From: Chloroflexota bacterium
GTDB taxonomy: Bacteria; Chloroflexota; Anaerolineae; SpSt-313
Direction of reading: 5' to 3'
Assembly (NCBI GenBank): GCA_029553955.1
Contig: JAKPJZ010000159.1
Coordinates: forward strand, 1 to 46,898
Length of the DNA stretch: 46,898 nt
Shown: in pieces, positions 8,198-16,347 of the stretch
Layout: the number at the start of each line of letters is the position of its first letter
Position numbering within the stretch: the stretch's first letter is position 1
The notes under the pieces: generated by a model
Told to the model about the DNA's origin: nothing
Database searches by the model: none
Seen by the model: only the letters and a program-made list of their open reading frames with translations
Made by a program: the position numbers and the translations under genes

Positions 8198-10567
8198 ATG
8201 GCGATGACTGAACGAGTGGCCCGGCTGCGGCAAGAGAGCCTGGAGGCGCGCCCGACGCTCTCCACCGAGCGGGCGGAGTTGATGACCGCGTTCTACGCGC
8301 AGGGCTGGGAGGGCCGCGTGTCGCCGCCGCTGGTGCGCGCCATGGCCTTCGCGTATCTGCTGGAGCACAAGGCCATCTACATCGGTGAGGGCGAGCTCAT
8401 CGTGGGCGAGAAAGGCCCCGCGCCCAAGGCCACGCCCACCTACCCCGAGCTCTGCTGCCACAGCCTGCAGGACCTGGAGATCCTCGACTCGCGCCTAAAG
8501 ATCCCCTTCGCCGTCAGCCCCGCGGCGCGCCGCGTCTATGAAGAGACGATCATCCCCTTCTGGCGCGGCCGCTCGATGCGCGAGCGCCTCTTTGCCCAGA
8601 TGACCGCCGAGTGGCGTGCCGCCTATGACGCGGGGCTGTTCACCGAGTTCATGGAGCAGCGCGCCCCGGGCCACACCGTGCTCGATGGCAAGATCTACAC
8701 CAAGGGCCTGTGCGAGTTCCAGGCCGCGATCGACGCCCGCCTCGCCGCGCTCGACTACCTGCGCGACCCAGAGGCGTACGCCAAGCAGGAGGAGCTGCGG
8801 GCGATGCGCCTCGCCGCCGAGGCGCTCATGCGCTACGCCGAGCGCCACGCCGAGCGTGCGCTCGAACTGGCCGCCGCCGAGGCCGACCCCGTGCGCCGCG
8901 CCGAGCTCGCGCGCATCGCCGAGGTGTGCAGTCACGTCCCGGCGCAGGCGCCGCGCGACTTGTGGGAGGCGCTGCAGTACTACTGGTTCGTGCACCTGGG
9001 CGTGACGCTCGAGCTGAACACGTGGGACGCCTTCAACCCCGGCCGCCTCGACCAGCACCTCGAGCCCTTTTATCGCCAGGGCCTGGCGGCGGGCACGCTC
9101 ACCCGCGCGCAGGCCGAAGAGCTTGTGCAGTGCTTCTGGATCAAATTCAACAACCAGCCGGCGCCGCCCAAGGTGGGGGTCACCGCCGAGGAATCGGGCA
9201 CCTACACCGATTTCGCCCAGATCAACACCGGCGGCCTGCGGCCCGACGGCTGCGACGGCGTCAACGAGGTCACCTACCTGATCCTCGACGTCATCGAAGA
9301 GATGCGGCTGCTGCAACCCAGTTCGTCGATCCAGGTGAGCAAAAAGAGCCCCAACGCCTTTATCAAGCGCGCGGCGCGCATCATCCGCACCGGCTTTGGC
9401 CAGCCCTCGATGTTCAACGCCGACCTGATCGTGCAGGAACTGGTGCGCCAGGGCAAATCCATCGAAGACGCGCGCTGCGGCGGCTCGTCGGGTTGTGTGG
9501 AGGTGGGCGCTTTTGGCAAAGAAGCCTACATCCTCACCGGCTACCTGAACATGCCCAAGGTGCTCGAGCTCACGCTCAACAACGGCGTGGACCCGCGCAG
9601 CGGCCGCCGCCTCGGCCCCGAGACCGGCGACCCAGCAGGCTTTCGGACGTTCGCAGAGCTGCTGGAGGCGTACCGGCGGCAATTGCGCCACCTCGTCGAC
9701 GTCAAGGTACGCGGCAACGCCGTCATCGAGCGCCTCTACGCCACGTCGCTGCCGGCGCCCTTCCTTTCGCTGATTATCGACGACTGCATTGCCCGCGGCC
9801 GCGACTATCACGATGGTGGCGCGCGCTACAACACCAGCTACATCCAGGGGGTGGGGCTGGGCACCGTCACTGACGCCATGGCGGCTATCAAGCACCACGT
9901 CTACGACCGTGGGACGCTTCCGATGGCCGAGCTCTTGGCGGCGTTGCGCGCCGATTTCGCGGGGCAGGAGCGGCTGCGGCAGTTGCTCGCCAACCGCTCG
10001 CCGCGCTACGGCAACGACGACGACGCGGCCGATGCGGTGATGGTGCAGCTCTTCGACGCCTACTATGACGCCATCGAGGGCCGGCCCAACACCCGCGGCG
10101 GCCACTACCACATCAACCTGCTGCCGACGACGGTGCACGTCTATTTCGGCTCGGTGGTGGGCGCCAGCGCCGACGGCCGGCGCGCGGGCACGCCGCTCTC
10201 GGAGGGCGTCTCGCCGGTGCAGGGGGCCGACCGCCACGGGCCCACCGCGGTTGCCAAGTCGGTGGCCAAAATGGATCATGCCCGCACCGGCGGCACGCTG
10301 CTGAACATGAAATTCACGCCGCAACTGCTCGCCGGCGACTCCGGCCTCGACGACCTGGTGCACCTGGTGCGCGGCTATTTTCTGCTCGACGGCCACCACA
10401 TCCAGTTCAACGTTGTCGACGCGGCCACCCTGCGCGCCGCCCAGGCGCACCCCGAGGAATACCGCAACCTCATCGTGCGCGTCGCCGGCTACTCGGACTA
10501 TTTCTGCGACCTGGGCCGGGCGCTGCAGGACGAGATCATCGCGCGGACGGAGCACTCGGCATTCTAG
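8198..10567 (+). CDS. hypD: Glycyl radical enzyme, probable trans-4-hydroxy-L-proline dehydratase (PFL/glycerol dehydratase family)
   Basis: A 789-residue glycyl radical enzyme. The thiyl-radical loop GGSSGCVEVGAFGKEAY places the catalytic Cys at 433 and the acid at Glu435. The C-terminal radical loop RVAGYSDYF places the glycyl radical at Gly764. Active-site residues of Clostridioides difficile HypD, as I remember them (F152, H160, D278, S334, D339, F340, C434, E436, Y450, T645, G765), all have counterparts here at exactly one position less: F151, H159, D277, S333, D338, F339, C433, E435, Y449, T644, G764. This favours dehydration of trans-4-hydroxyproline to pyrroline-5-carboxylate over pyruvate cleavage. 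The start has GGGGGA seven nt upstream. No radical-SAM activase or pyrroline-5-carboxylate reductase gene is in the window. The enzyme is oxygen-sensitive, suggesting an anaerobic or facultative host. Confidence 0.85.
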   Translation: MAMTERVARLRQESLEARPTLSTERAELMTAFYAQGWEGRVSPPLVRAMAFAYLLEHKAIYIGEGELIVGEKGPAPKATPTYPELCCHSLQDLEILDSRLKIPFAVSPAARRVYEETIIPFWRGRSMRERLFAQMTAEWRAAYDAGLFTEFMEQRAPGHTVLDGKIYTKGLCEFQAAIDARLAALDYLRDPEAYAKQEELRAMRLAAEALMRYAERHAERALELAAAEADPVRRAELARIAEVCSHVPAQAPRDLWEALQYYWFVHLGVTLELNTWDAFNPGRLDQHLEPFYRQGLAAGTLTRAQAEELVQCFWIKFNNQPAPPKVGVTAEESGTYTDFAQINTGGLRPDGCDGVNEVTYLILDVIEEMRLLQPSSSIQVSKKSPNAFIKRAARIIRTGFGQPSMFNADLIVQELVRQGKSIEDARCGGSSGCVEVGAFGKEAYILTGYLNMPKVLELTLNNGVDPRSGRRLGPETGDPAGFRTFAELLEAYRRQLRHLVDVKVRGNAVIERLYATSLPAPFLSLIIDDCIARGRDYHDGGARYNTSYIQGVGLGTVTDAMAAIKHHVYDRGTLPMAELLAALRADFAGQERLRQLLANRSPRYGNDDDAADAVMVQLFDAYYDAIEGRPNTRGGHYHINLLPTTVHVYFGSVVGASADGRRAGTPLSEGVSPVQGADRHGPTAVAKSVAKMDHARTGGTLLNMKFTPQLLAGDSGLDDLVHLVRGYFLLDGHHIQFNVVDAATLRAAQAHPEEYRNLIVRVAGYSDYFCDLGRALQDEIIARTEHSAF

Positions 10568-10574
10568 TGTGAAG

Positions 10575-10652
10575 CAGTGTAGGGGTTTTGTAGAATAGCG
10601 GCAGGCCGCCCCGCGGGGCGGCCTGCCGCTATTCTACAAAACCCCTACACTG
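10575..10652. terminator. 78-nt perfect palindrome between convergent genes
   Basis: A perfect inverted repeat with 39-bp arms and no loop (centre between 10613 and 10614), starting 7 nt after the glycyl radical enzyme stop and ending 64 nt before the stop of the converging FG-GAP gene. Its arms contain runs of 4 G and 4 T (and the complements), so it could stop transcription from either side. It may equally be a palindromic repeat element. Confidence 0.65.
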
Positions 10653-10662
10653 GTCGTGTTTT

Positions 10663-10705
10663 CAAACCCAGCAGAGGCGGCATGGGAGCCGCCCCTGCTT
10701 GTTTG
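10663..10705. repeat. Hairpin of the CAGCAGAGGCGGC repeat family
   Basis: AGCAGAGGCGGC (10670-10681) pairs with 10688-10699 with one mismatch, extended outward by CAAAC/GTTTG. The core word is shared with the inverted repeat 2192-2312. Confidence 0.5.
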
Positions 10706-10715
10706 CAGACACAGC

Positions 10716-12488
10716 CTACTGCGCGCCGGTATCGACGAGCTGGAAGTGGAGCACGGTGCCGCTGCAGCGGCTGATGGTCACCGCGCCGCCCGCGGCCTGG
10801 CCTGAGACGAAGCCCGGCGGCGCCGGCTCGATCCACACCAGCTTGTACTGCCAGCGCGGGGCCTGCAACCCGGCGGGGAGCTGCGGCTGCACGCGCACCG
10901 TCCAGTCGGTCGACTGGGGCGGGTAGAAGGTCCACAGCACCGCCTGGCGGCCAAAGGCGTCGTGGGCGGTGTGGAGCGTGGGCTGCTCGCCGCCGCCCAC
11001 CCAGGCCCGCACCGGCGTGCCCTCCCAGGCGCCATAGATCACCGCCGCCACGTCGGCGCGCTCGCAGAGTGGCGCCGGGGCCGCAGGCGCCACGGACGGC
11101 AGCGTCCTCTGGAAGACGTATGCTGTGCCGGCGTTCGTGCTGGCGCCCACGGCATGGTGTACCGCGGCCACGGCGATGGTATTGCCCGAGATGGCCACCG
11201 CGGAGCCCAAGTAGTCGCCGGCGGCGCCGCTGCCGATGCGATTGCTCGTGCCCGCCGGCCCCTGGGGCGACCACTCGGTGCCCTGGCGAACGAACACGTA
11301 GGCCGCGCCGGCTCCTGCCTTACCGCTCACGCGCTGGTGCGACGCCCCCACGACGATGGTGTCGCCCGAGATGGCCACCGAGTTGCCGAAGAGATCTCCG
11401 GGGTCAGCGCCAAAGCCGATGGGGCCCGTGCCCGTGCCCACTTTTGGCCCCTGGGGCGACCAGGTCGTACCCTCACGCACGAACACGTACGCCGCGCCCA
11501 TTTCAGCGTCCTTGTACGGCGCCCCCACGACGATGGTATCGCCCGAGATGCCGACGTTCAAACCAAAGTACTCCTTGGCATCGGAGCCGGTGCCGATGGG
11601 ATGGCTCGCGCCGCTTGCCGGCCCCTGGGGCGCCCACTCCGTGCCCTGGCGCACGAACACGTACGCCGCGCCGGCATTCGGCTCACCGCTCACGGTCTGG
11701 TACGGCGCCGACACGACGACGGTGTCGCCCGAGATGGCCACCGAGCGGCCGAACTGGTCGCCGGGGGCGCCGCCGGTGCCGATGGGGTCCGTGCTCGCGC
11801 CCCCTGTCGGGCCCTGGAACGACCATTCATCGCCGCTGCGCACCAGGACGCAGGCGGCGCCAGTACCACCGTTGCGCCCCGGCACCCCCACGACGATGGT
11901 GTCGCCCGAGATGGCCACCGAGTAGCCCCATTGGCTGCCTGGGGCGCCGGCACCGATAAAGTCCGTGCTCTTGCCGCCTGCCGGCCCCTGCTGCGCCCAG
12001 GTGCCGCCGCCGCGGACAAAGACGTATGCTCCGCCGCTGCTCCCATCGCGCTGCGGCGCTCCCACGACGATGGTGTCGCCCGAGATGGCCACCGCGCCGC
12101 CGAAATAACTTCCGACGATGCCCATCGTAAGTGGGCTGCCCTCCTGCACCCAGGTGTCGCCGCTGCGCACGAACACGAACGCTGCGCCGACATCCGCTGT
12201 GCCACCATCGTCATAGCTCGGCGCCCCCACGACGATGGTGTCGCCCGAGATAGCCAGCGCGTAGCCGAACAGGTCGCCGGCGGCGATGCTGCCCCGGGTG
12301 AGCTCGAGCAACTGGCTCCATTCGGCGGCGCTCAGGGCCGCCGCGGCGGCGGCCGGCGGCAGCGGCGTCCGTGCGGCCTGGGCGGCCTGTGGCGCGATGG
12401 CCGCGAGCGCCAGTACGACGACGAGCGCCAGGGTGGCCGCGATACGCCCGCCCCTGGCCCACCCCATACCCAACTTGATCCTGTCCAC
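10716..12488 (-). CDS. Secreted FG-GAP repeat protein
   Basis: A 590-residue exported protein. A signal peptide (hydrophobic core IAATLALVVVLALAAIA, Ala-rich cleavage site near residue 35) is followed by about seven FG-GAP-like repeats from residue 70 to 465. Each has the core SVAISGDTIVVGAP and a strand such as GAAYVFVRQGTEW, spaced about 57 residues apart; together they probably form a beta-propeller. A roughly 125-residue C-terminal domain of unknown type follows (CERADVAAVIYGAWEG onward). The GTG at 12488 is chosen because AGGGGGG lies about 8 nt upstream; a longer frame to 12530 has no such site. No sorting motif is visible. It probably acts outside the cell or at the envelope; a ligand cannot be inferred. 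Confidence 0.82.
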   Translation of the reverse strand: MDRIKLGMGWARGGRIAATLALVVVLALAAIAPQAAQAARTPLPPAAAAAALSAAEWSQLLELTRGSIAAGDLFGYALAISGDTIVVGAPSYDDGGTADVGAAFVFVRSGDTWVQEGSPLTMGIVGSYFGGAVAISGDTIVVGAPQRDGSSGGAYVFVRGGGTWAQQGPAGGKSTDFIGAGAPGSQWGYSVAISGDTIVVGVPGRNGGTGAACVLVRSGDEWSFQGPTGGASTDPIGTGGAPGDQFGRSVAISGDTVVVSAPYQTVSGEPNAGAAYVFVRQGTEWAPQGPASGASHPIGTGSDAKEYFGLNVGISGDTIVVGAPYKDAEMGAAYVFVREGTTWSPQGPKVGTGTGPIGFGADPGDLFGNSVAISGDTIVVGASHQRVSGKAGAGAAYVFVRQGTEWSPQGPAGTSNRIGSGAAGDYLGSAVAISGNTIAVAAVHHAVGASTNAGTAYVFQRTLPSVAPAAPAPLCERADVAAVIYGAWEGTPVRAWVGGGEQPTLHTAHDAFGRQAVLWTFYPPQSTDWTVRVQPQLPAGLQAPRWQYKLVWIEPAPPGFVSGQAAGGAVTISRCSGTVLHFQLVDTGAQ

Positions 12489-12545
12489 GATGTTGTCCCC
12501 CCCTGTGTGAAAGATGTCAAACAACGTCACATTCGATGCGTATGG

Positions 12546-12920
12546 TCACTCACAGCAAACCTCGCGGATGGCGGCATACAGATCCTTCCCAGAGAACCCA
12601 ACCTGCAGCACTGCATCGGCGCCGGCGGCCTCGGCCCGTTGCGCCTGAGCAGACGTGCGGGCGAGGACGATGCAGCGGACCGGGGGCCGCAGCTTACGGA
12701 CCTGTTCGAGCAGCGGCCAGGCCTCGTCCCCGGGAAGGCCGGCATCCAGAAGCAGCAGGGTTGGCCGGCTTTTGACGATGAGCTGCCAGCCTGAGCGCCC
12801 ATCGTCGGCTTGGAGGATGCCTGCGATGGCGTTCGTGGCCTGGAGCAGAACACATAGGCTGTCTCGCCAACGTCCTGCTGGGCCGATGATCAGAGCCGAG
12901 GCAGCAAGAATCCCGCGCAT
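12546..12920 (-). CDS. Degenerate (atypical) response-regulator receiver protein
   Basis: A 124-residue stand-alone receiver-like domain. PTLLLLDAGLPGDEAW resembles the phosphoacceptor loop, with Asp59, and CIVLART resembles beta-4. The acidic pair at the end of beta-1 is missing (ALIIGPAGRW instead of a DD pair) and the conserved Lys after beta-5 is not evident (VLQVGFSG). Phosphotransfer is therefore doubtful and it may be a protein-interaction pseudo-receiver. The ATG at 12920 has only a weak AAGG upstream. It lies 57 nt upstream of the FG-GAP gene on the same strand and may be cotranscribed. The broken gene at 44921-45270 has a similar size and layout. Confidence 0.6.
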   Translation of the reverse strand: MRGILAASALIIGPAGRWRDSLCVLLQATNAIAGILQADDGRSGWQLIVKSRPTLLLLDAGLPGDEAWPLLEQVRKLRPPVRCIVLARTSAQAQRAEAAGADAVLQVGFSGKDLYAAIREVCCE

Positions 12921-13127
12921 GATTACTAGGCCTTTTTTCGACGGTCGTTTCGGCGCCAAGCAGTGGGGCACTCACGGTGATGCTCGACTCGTTCTTTCGG
13001 TGACGACGTTGCACCCAAGCAACCGAGCCAGAATGTATCCCCTTGATGACGCGTTATGAGGCCACTCTGCCACAACAGGCCGCCGAGCGCGGATCGCCAG
13101 CCGAGGCGGGGCATAGCTCACTGATGC

Positions 13128-14243
13128 CTATGACGCCCCGGACGGGTCGGCCAAGGTCTTGGACGCCCGCCGGCTTTGCTGCCAGTTCGCGTAGGCCGTC
13201 GCCAACCTGTCCGCAGCCACGACCGTTAGGGCCATTGCCAGGATGCTCTGCCAGTACGACAACTGGTTAAAGCCCACCAGGAGGATGAACCACCCAATCA
13301 GCACCCAATGGATGAAGTAGATTGGGGTCACCTCCCTGCTCCAGAATAGCAGCTTATTGGTGACGGCCGCGGGGAACACGCTCTGCAGCAGGTACAGACC
13401 GGCCAGCCAGACGAGCATCAGGGAGCCGTGGAATGCGAGGCCCACCAGGTCAAGATGGTAGTAGGCGTAGGGTGCGGTGATGCCCATGTAGTACAGCAGG
13501 TTGAAGCCACCGATGGCGCTGGTGATCAGGAACGTGACCGCCCCTGCGAACAGAGTCCAGAGGTAAAGGCGACGTGTGTCGCGGTAACGCCTGAGCATGG
13601 TGCCGAATGCCACACCTGCCAAGGGATAGAAGGCCCAAGAGAGGAAGGGGAAATAGGTCGTCTCGCTTGTTCCCCAGATCAGACCGACCAGCGCGTCCGC
13701 TACCGGCTGGCCTGTGCTGAACCCCCGCACCAGGTAGTTGAGGGCGGCAAGGAGCACCCCTATGACCGGGTATACGCTCCAGTGAGCTCTGACGGCCCTG
13801 AGCCCCGCGACCAGAATGAGGCTGAGGCCGGCCAGGTGCAGGATGTCGACCTCGAGCAGCGACAGGACGACATCCCCGTATGGCACGGCTTCGCTGTCGA
13901 CCAGCCCTGCCTGTATGCCCAGAGTCCAGGGCACAAATCCCCGCAGCGCATTCAGAAGGTAGGCGGCCAGGAGCAACAGCAGGCCTCGCTTCAGTGCATA
14001 GCCCGCGCTCTGCCGCCGCGAGTAGACCAGGCCTACCCCCATCATGAACATGAAAAGTGGCGCCGCGGGAAAGGTGGTAATGAGCTCCACTGCGTAGCCG
14101 AACGCAGAGTGCTGAACCTCTGGCAGGGAGTACATTTCCTGGACATGGACACAGATCATGAGCAGTACGGCGAGGCCTTTGGCGATGTCGAGCTCCAGCC
14201 GCCTCTCAGTACTGCTGCGTGCTTCTGCTACAGTTGCCTTCAT
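13128..14243 (-). CDS. Multi-pass acyltransferase-like membrane protein (DUF1624 / YeiB / acyltransferase-3-like)
   Basis: A 371-residue protein with about ten hydrophobic segments. The N-terminal RRLELDIAKGLAVLLMICVH followed by PLFMFMMGVGLVYSRR is typical of heparan-alpha-glucosaminide N-acetyltransferase-like or YeiB-type proteins, in which R-x-x-x-x-D-x-x-R/K-G opens helix 1. The late IYFIHWVLIGW helix also fits acyltransferase-3-like folds. Such proteins transfer acyl groups across the membrane to sugars or lipids; the substrate here is unknown. Its ATG directly follows the TAG of the upstream DUF4436-like gene (TAGATG), so the two are translationally coupled. The 207 nt between its stop and the receiver gene at 12920 hold nothing I recognise. 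Confidence 0.72.
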   Translation of the reverse strand: MKATVAEARSSTERRLELDIAKGLAVLLMICVHVQEMYSLPEVQHSAFGYAVELITTFPAAPLFMFMMGVGLVYSRRQSAGYALKRGLLLLLAAYLLNALRGFVPWTLGIQAGLVDSEAVPYGDVVLSLLEVDILHLAGLSLILVAGLRAVRAHWSVYPVIGVLLAALNYLVRGFSTGQPVADALVGLIWGTSETTYFPFLSWAFYPLAGVAFGTMLRRYRDTRRLYLWTLFAGAVTFLITSAIGGFNLLYYMGITAPYAYYHLDLVGLAFHGSLMLVWLAGLYLLQSVFPAAVTNKLLFWSREVTPIYFIHWVLIGWFILLVGFNQLSYWQSILAMALTVVAADRLATAYANWQQSRRASKTLADPSGAS

Positions 14244-15149
14244 CTACTTCACCGGTCTGATGAGCCAAGTAAGGATCAGGATGGTGACGGATATCGCAGC
14301 GATGCCTTCGGCCCAGAAGAAAGCGATGAAATCGCTCAGCGTGCCTACCGGCGGCGTGCCGGGCAGGGCATTGCGCAGGGCCCAGAAGCCGAACAGCAGG
14401 CTGGCCGCCAGGCTGAACATACCCAGCTCGACCTTGCGCCCGCGCAGGAGTACAGCCAGCACCATGAAGGCCACTGCGAGCGCGATGGCCCACATGACGG
14501 CCATGGCAAAGATGGCAAAGAACCTGACGGTGCCCGAGCGGGTGATCTCTATGTCCACGGCTACACTGCCCACTTCCTCCGGCCTGATCTCAGCAGAGGG
14601 CTCGGCCGAGATCTTTAGGCCGGGCAGGGAACCGTAAAAGCTGATCGCCACGGGCACGGCGGCCGCCTCGGTGCCGGCCTTCTCATCCACTGGCCTCTCG
14701 ACATCCAGCCAGAGCTGCGCCTTGTGCAGATCGAACGGATAGTCGTTCGCCTGGCCCTCATAGATGTTGATCGTCACATCCATCGGGTTGATGTGCTTGC
14801 CGTTCTCGAGGGCAGCCTCTTGCTTGCCGCTGGCGCTGTTGACATAGAGGCTGAGGGGCGAGGCCAGAGTGTAGCCCTCGTCGGTCGTCAGGTCACCCTG
14901 GGGCGTAAAGGTCAGGCGCAGGGCCACCTCGCCCTTGATGGGATCCACCGAAAGCATGGTGGCGTCGACGTCGAGGTAGCTCGTCTCTTCGGTGTTGCCA
15001 GCCTGGAAGGCGCTGGAACTGCGGGCGCTCTCGGCCCCATAGCTGTTGAGAGTCATGCCGTAGAGGGCACCCAAGGCGATCACCGCAATGATGCCGATGA
15101 TGATCTCGCGCGCCCGACCCTTCTTGGGGACTGCGGCAGTCGCTTGCAT
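14244..15149 (-). CDS. DUF4436-like membrane protein
   Basis: A 301-residue protein with one N-terminal transmembrane helix (residues 13-33), a roughly 175-residue extracytoplasmic beta-rich region, and three or four C-terminal helices from about residue 210. The layout, and segments such as SYLDVDATMLSVDP and RFFAIFAMAVMWAIALAVAF, fit DUF4436. No function is established for the family as far as I know. The ATG at 15149 has GGAGGAG 8 nt upstream; the frame to 15179 lacks that. It sits between the TM2 gene and the acyltransferase-like gene, both on the same strand, consistent with a three-gene membrane operon. Confidence 0.72.
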   Translation of the reverse strand: MQATAAVPKKGRAREIIIGIIAVIALGALYGMTLNSYGAESARSSSAFQAGNTEETSYLDVDATMLSVDPIKGEVALRLTFTPQGDLTTDEGYTLASPLSLYVNSASGKQEAALENGKHINPMDVTINIYEGQANDYPFDLHKAQLWLDVERPVDEKAGTEAAAVPVAISFYGSLPGLKISAEPSAEIRPEEVGSVAVDIEITRSGTVRFFAIFAMAVMWAIALAVAFMVLAVLLRGRKVELGMFSLAASLLFGFWALRNALPGTPPVGTLSDFIAFFWAEGIAAISVTILILTWLIRPVK

Positions 15150-15230
15150 GAGTCTCACTCCTCCAGTTATCTCTGACACGGCCGCGGGGCGCAGCGGCAG
15201 GGACGCTGCGCCCCGCCGACGGCCTGCACC

Positions 15231-15434
15231 TCACGAAGCGAGGGGCTGGCCCTTGGCGTCGTTCAGCTTGCCAGTGGCGATCATGATCACATCGATCAGC
15301 CACCAGACGCCGACGCCGCCCAGGGTGATCAACTTCAGGATGCCCAGGCCTGTGTAGCCCAGGTAGAAGCGATCGACCCCCAGGGTGCCTAGCAGGATCG
15401 ACAGGATCAGTGTGGTAGTCTTGTTCTTCTGCAT
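15231..15434 (-). CDS. TM2-domain protein
   Basis: A 67-residue TM2-domain protein: a lysine-rich N-terminus, a first helix ILSILLGTLGVDRFYLG with the family DRFYLG turn, then GILKLITLGGVGVWWLIDVI as second helix and a short polar tail. GAGGAGG precedes the ATG at good spacing. It is first in the same-strand series TM2 / DUF4436-like / acyltransferase-like. Bacterial TM2 proteins have no settled role. Confidence 0.88.
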   Translation of the reverse strand: MQKNKTTTLILSILLGTLGVDRFYLGYTGLGILKLITLGGVGVWWLIDVIMIATGKLNDAKGQPLAS

Positions 15435-15482
15435 TTCGAGCCTCCTCTATGATGCGGCCTGACTATTCGGAGAGTCTAGCCT

Positions 15483-15511
15483 AGGATAGACTCAAACCGC
15501 AGAGCGTACAA
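15483..15511 (-). promoter_or_regulatory. Possible promoter of the TM2 operon
   Basis: Read leftward: TTGTAC, 17 nt, TATCCT, ending about 50 nt before the TM2 start codon. It matches 3/6 and 4/6 consensus positions. Confidence 0.3.
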
Positions 15512-15600
15512 TGGAGAAAGGCTGGTTCTGGGGATGGGCAAAAACGCCACTATCTGGGCTGGTGGGTGGGCAAAAATGACCACGGGGGGCGGAGGCGTGA

Positions 15601-15665
15601 GGAGTGATGCGTGACCTCGTTCAGTGCGAGATGCGCCGGTGCTGAGCGAGGTCACGCATCACTCC
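15601..15665 (-). terminator. Hairpin overlapping the stop of the response regulator gene
   Basis: A perfect 19-bp stem (15601-15619 with 15647-15665) containing GGAGTGATGCGTGACC closes a 27-nt loop that can itself pair for several bases. The regulator stop codon (15659-15661) lies in the stem. It shares GTGATGCGT words with the repeats at 8049-8166. Confidence 0.6.
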
Positions 15666-16336
15666 AGGCTTGCCAGTCCTTCTCTCAGCGCGTACAACGC
15701 CGCCTGGGTGCGGTTGGCGAGCTGCAGTTTGGCGAGGATGCTGCTGACGTACTTGGCAATCGTGCGCTCGTGTACCGTCAGGGTGCTGGCGATTTCCTGG
15801 TTGCTCAGCCCCCGTGCGATGAGGCGCAGCGTTTCCAGCTCGCGGGCGGTGAGCGGTTCCGGCGTGGGGGGTAGATTGGGGGGTTGATCGAGCTCGCGCA
15901 TCACTTTGAGTGCAATCGTGGGGTGGAGGAACGCCTGTCCTCGGGCCACATCGTGAATGGCCTGGAGCAGCCGGTCGCGCGGCGTGTCTTTGAGCAGATA
16001 GCCCAGTGCCCCGGCTTTGATGGCCGCGAACACGAGATCGTCGTCGGCGTAGCTGGTCAGCACCAGGATGCGAGCCGCGAGGCCGGCCCGCTTGAGCTCG
16101 CGGATCACGGCCACTCCATCCTGGCCGGGCATGACCAGGTCGAGCAGGAGCACGTCGGGCTGCAACCGGAGGGCGAGCGCCAGGGCCTGTCTGCCGTCGG
16201 CAGCTTCTCCAACCACCTCCACATCCGGCTGGGCGGCGATCACGGCAGCCAGCCCCTCGCGCATGATGGGATGGTCGTCAGCGATGAGGACACGGATTGT
16301 GCTCGTGGGAGCTCGTAGGAACTCGTGGGAGCTCAT
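15659..16336 (-). CDS. NarL/FixJ-type response regulator
   Basis: A 225-residue two-domain regulator. The receiver (residues 14-130) has the acidic pair in LIADDH, phosphoacceptor Asp66 in LLLDLVMPG, and Lys in GYLLKD. The LuxR-type helix-turn-helix (about 160-220) contains LTARELETLRLIARGLSNQEIAS. It is the DNA-binding output partner of the kinase at 17091-19757. The first 12 or so residues (MSSHEFLRAPTS) are encoded by a 10-bp tandem array and are not part of a normal receiver, which would begin near TIRVLIADD. Its ATG overlaps the stop of the four-helix-bundle gene (ATGA). The usual kinase-regulator adjacency is thus interrupted by an inserted gene. Confidence 0.9.
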   Translation of the reverse strand: MSSHEFLRAPTSTIRVLIADDHPIMREGLAAVIAAQPDVEVVGEAADGRQALALALRLQPDVLLLDLVMPGQDGVAVIRELKRAGLAARILVLTSYADDDLVFAAIKAGALGYLLKDTPRDRLLQAIHDVARGQAFLHPTIALKVMRELDQPPNLPPTPEPLTARELETLRLIARGLSNQEIASTLTVHERTIAKYVSSILAKLQLANRTQAALYALREGLASLE

Positions 16337-16347
16337 GGGAGATCGTC
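16301..16347. repeat. 10-bp tandem array, copy 1 (regulator 5' end)
   Basis: Four full units and part of a fifth of the 10-bp word GCTCGTGGGA with point changes. The array spans the stop of the four-helix-bundle gene and the start of the response regulator and encodes residues of both. Confidence 0.85.

Noticed and set aside
8198..10567. Pyruvate formate-lyase proper
   Set aside because: The active site has a single Cys followed by V-E (GCVE) instead of the adjacent Cys pair of true PFL; the loop fits the dehydratase branch.
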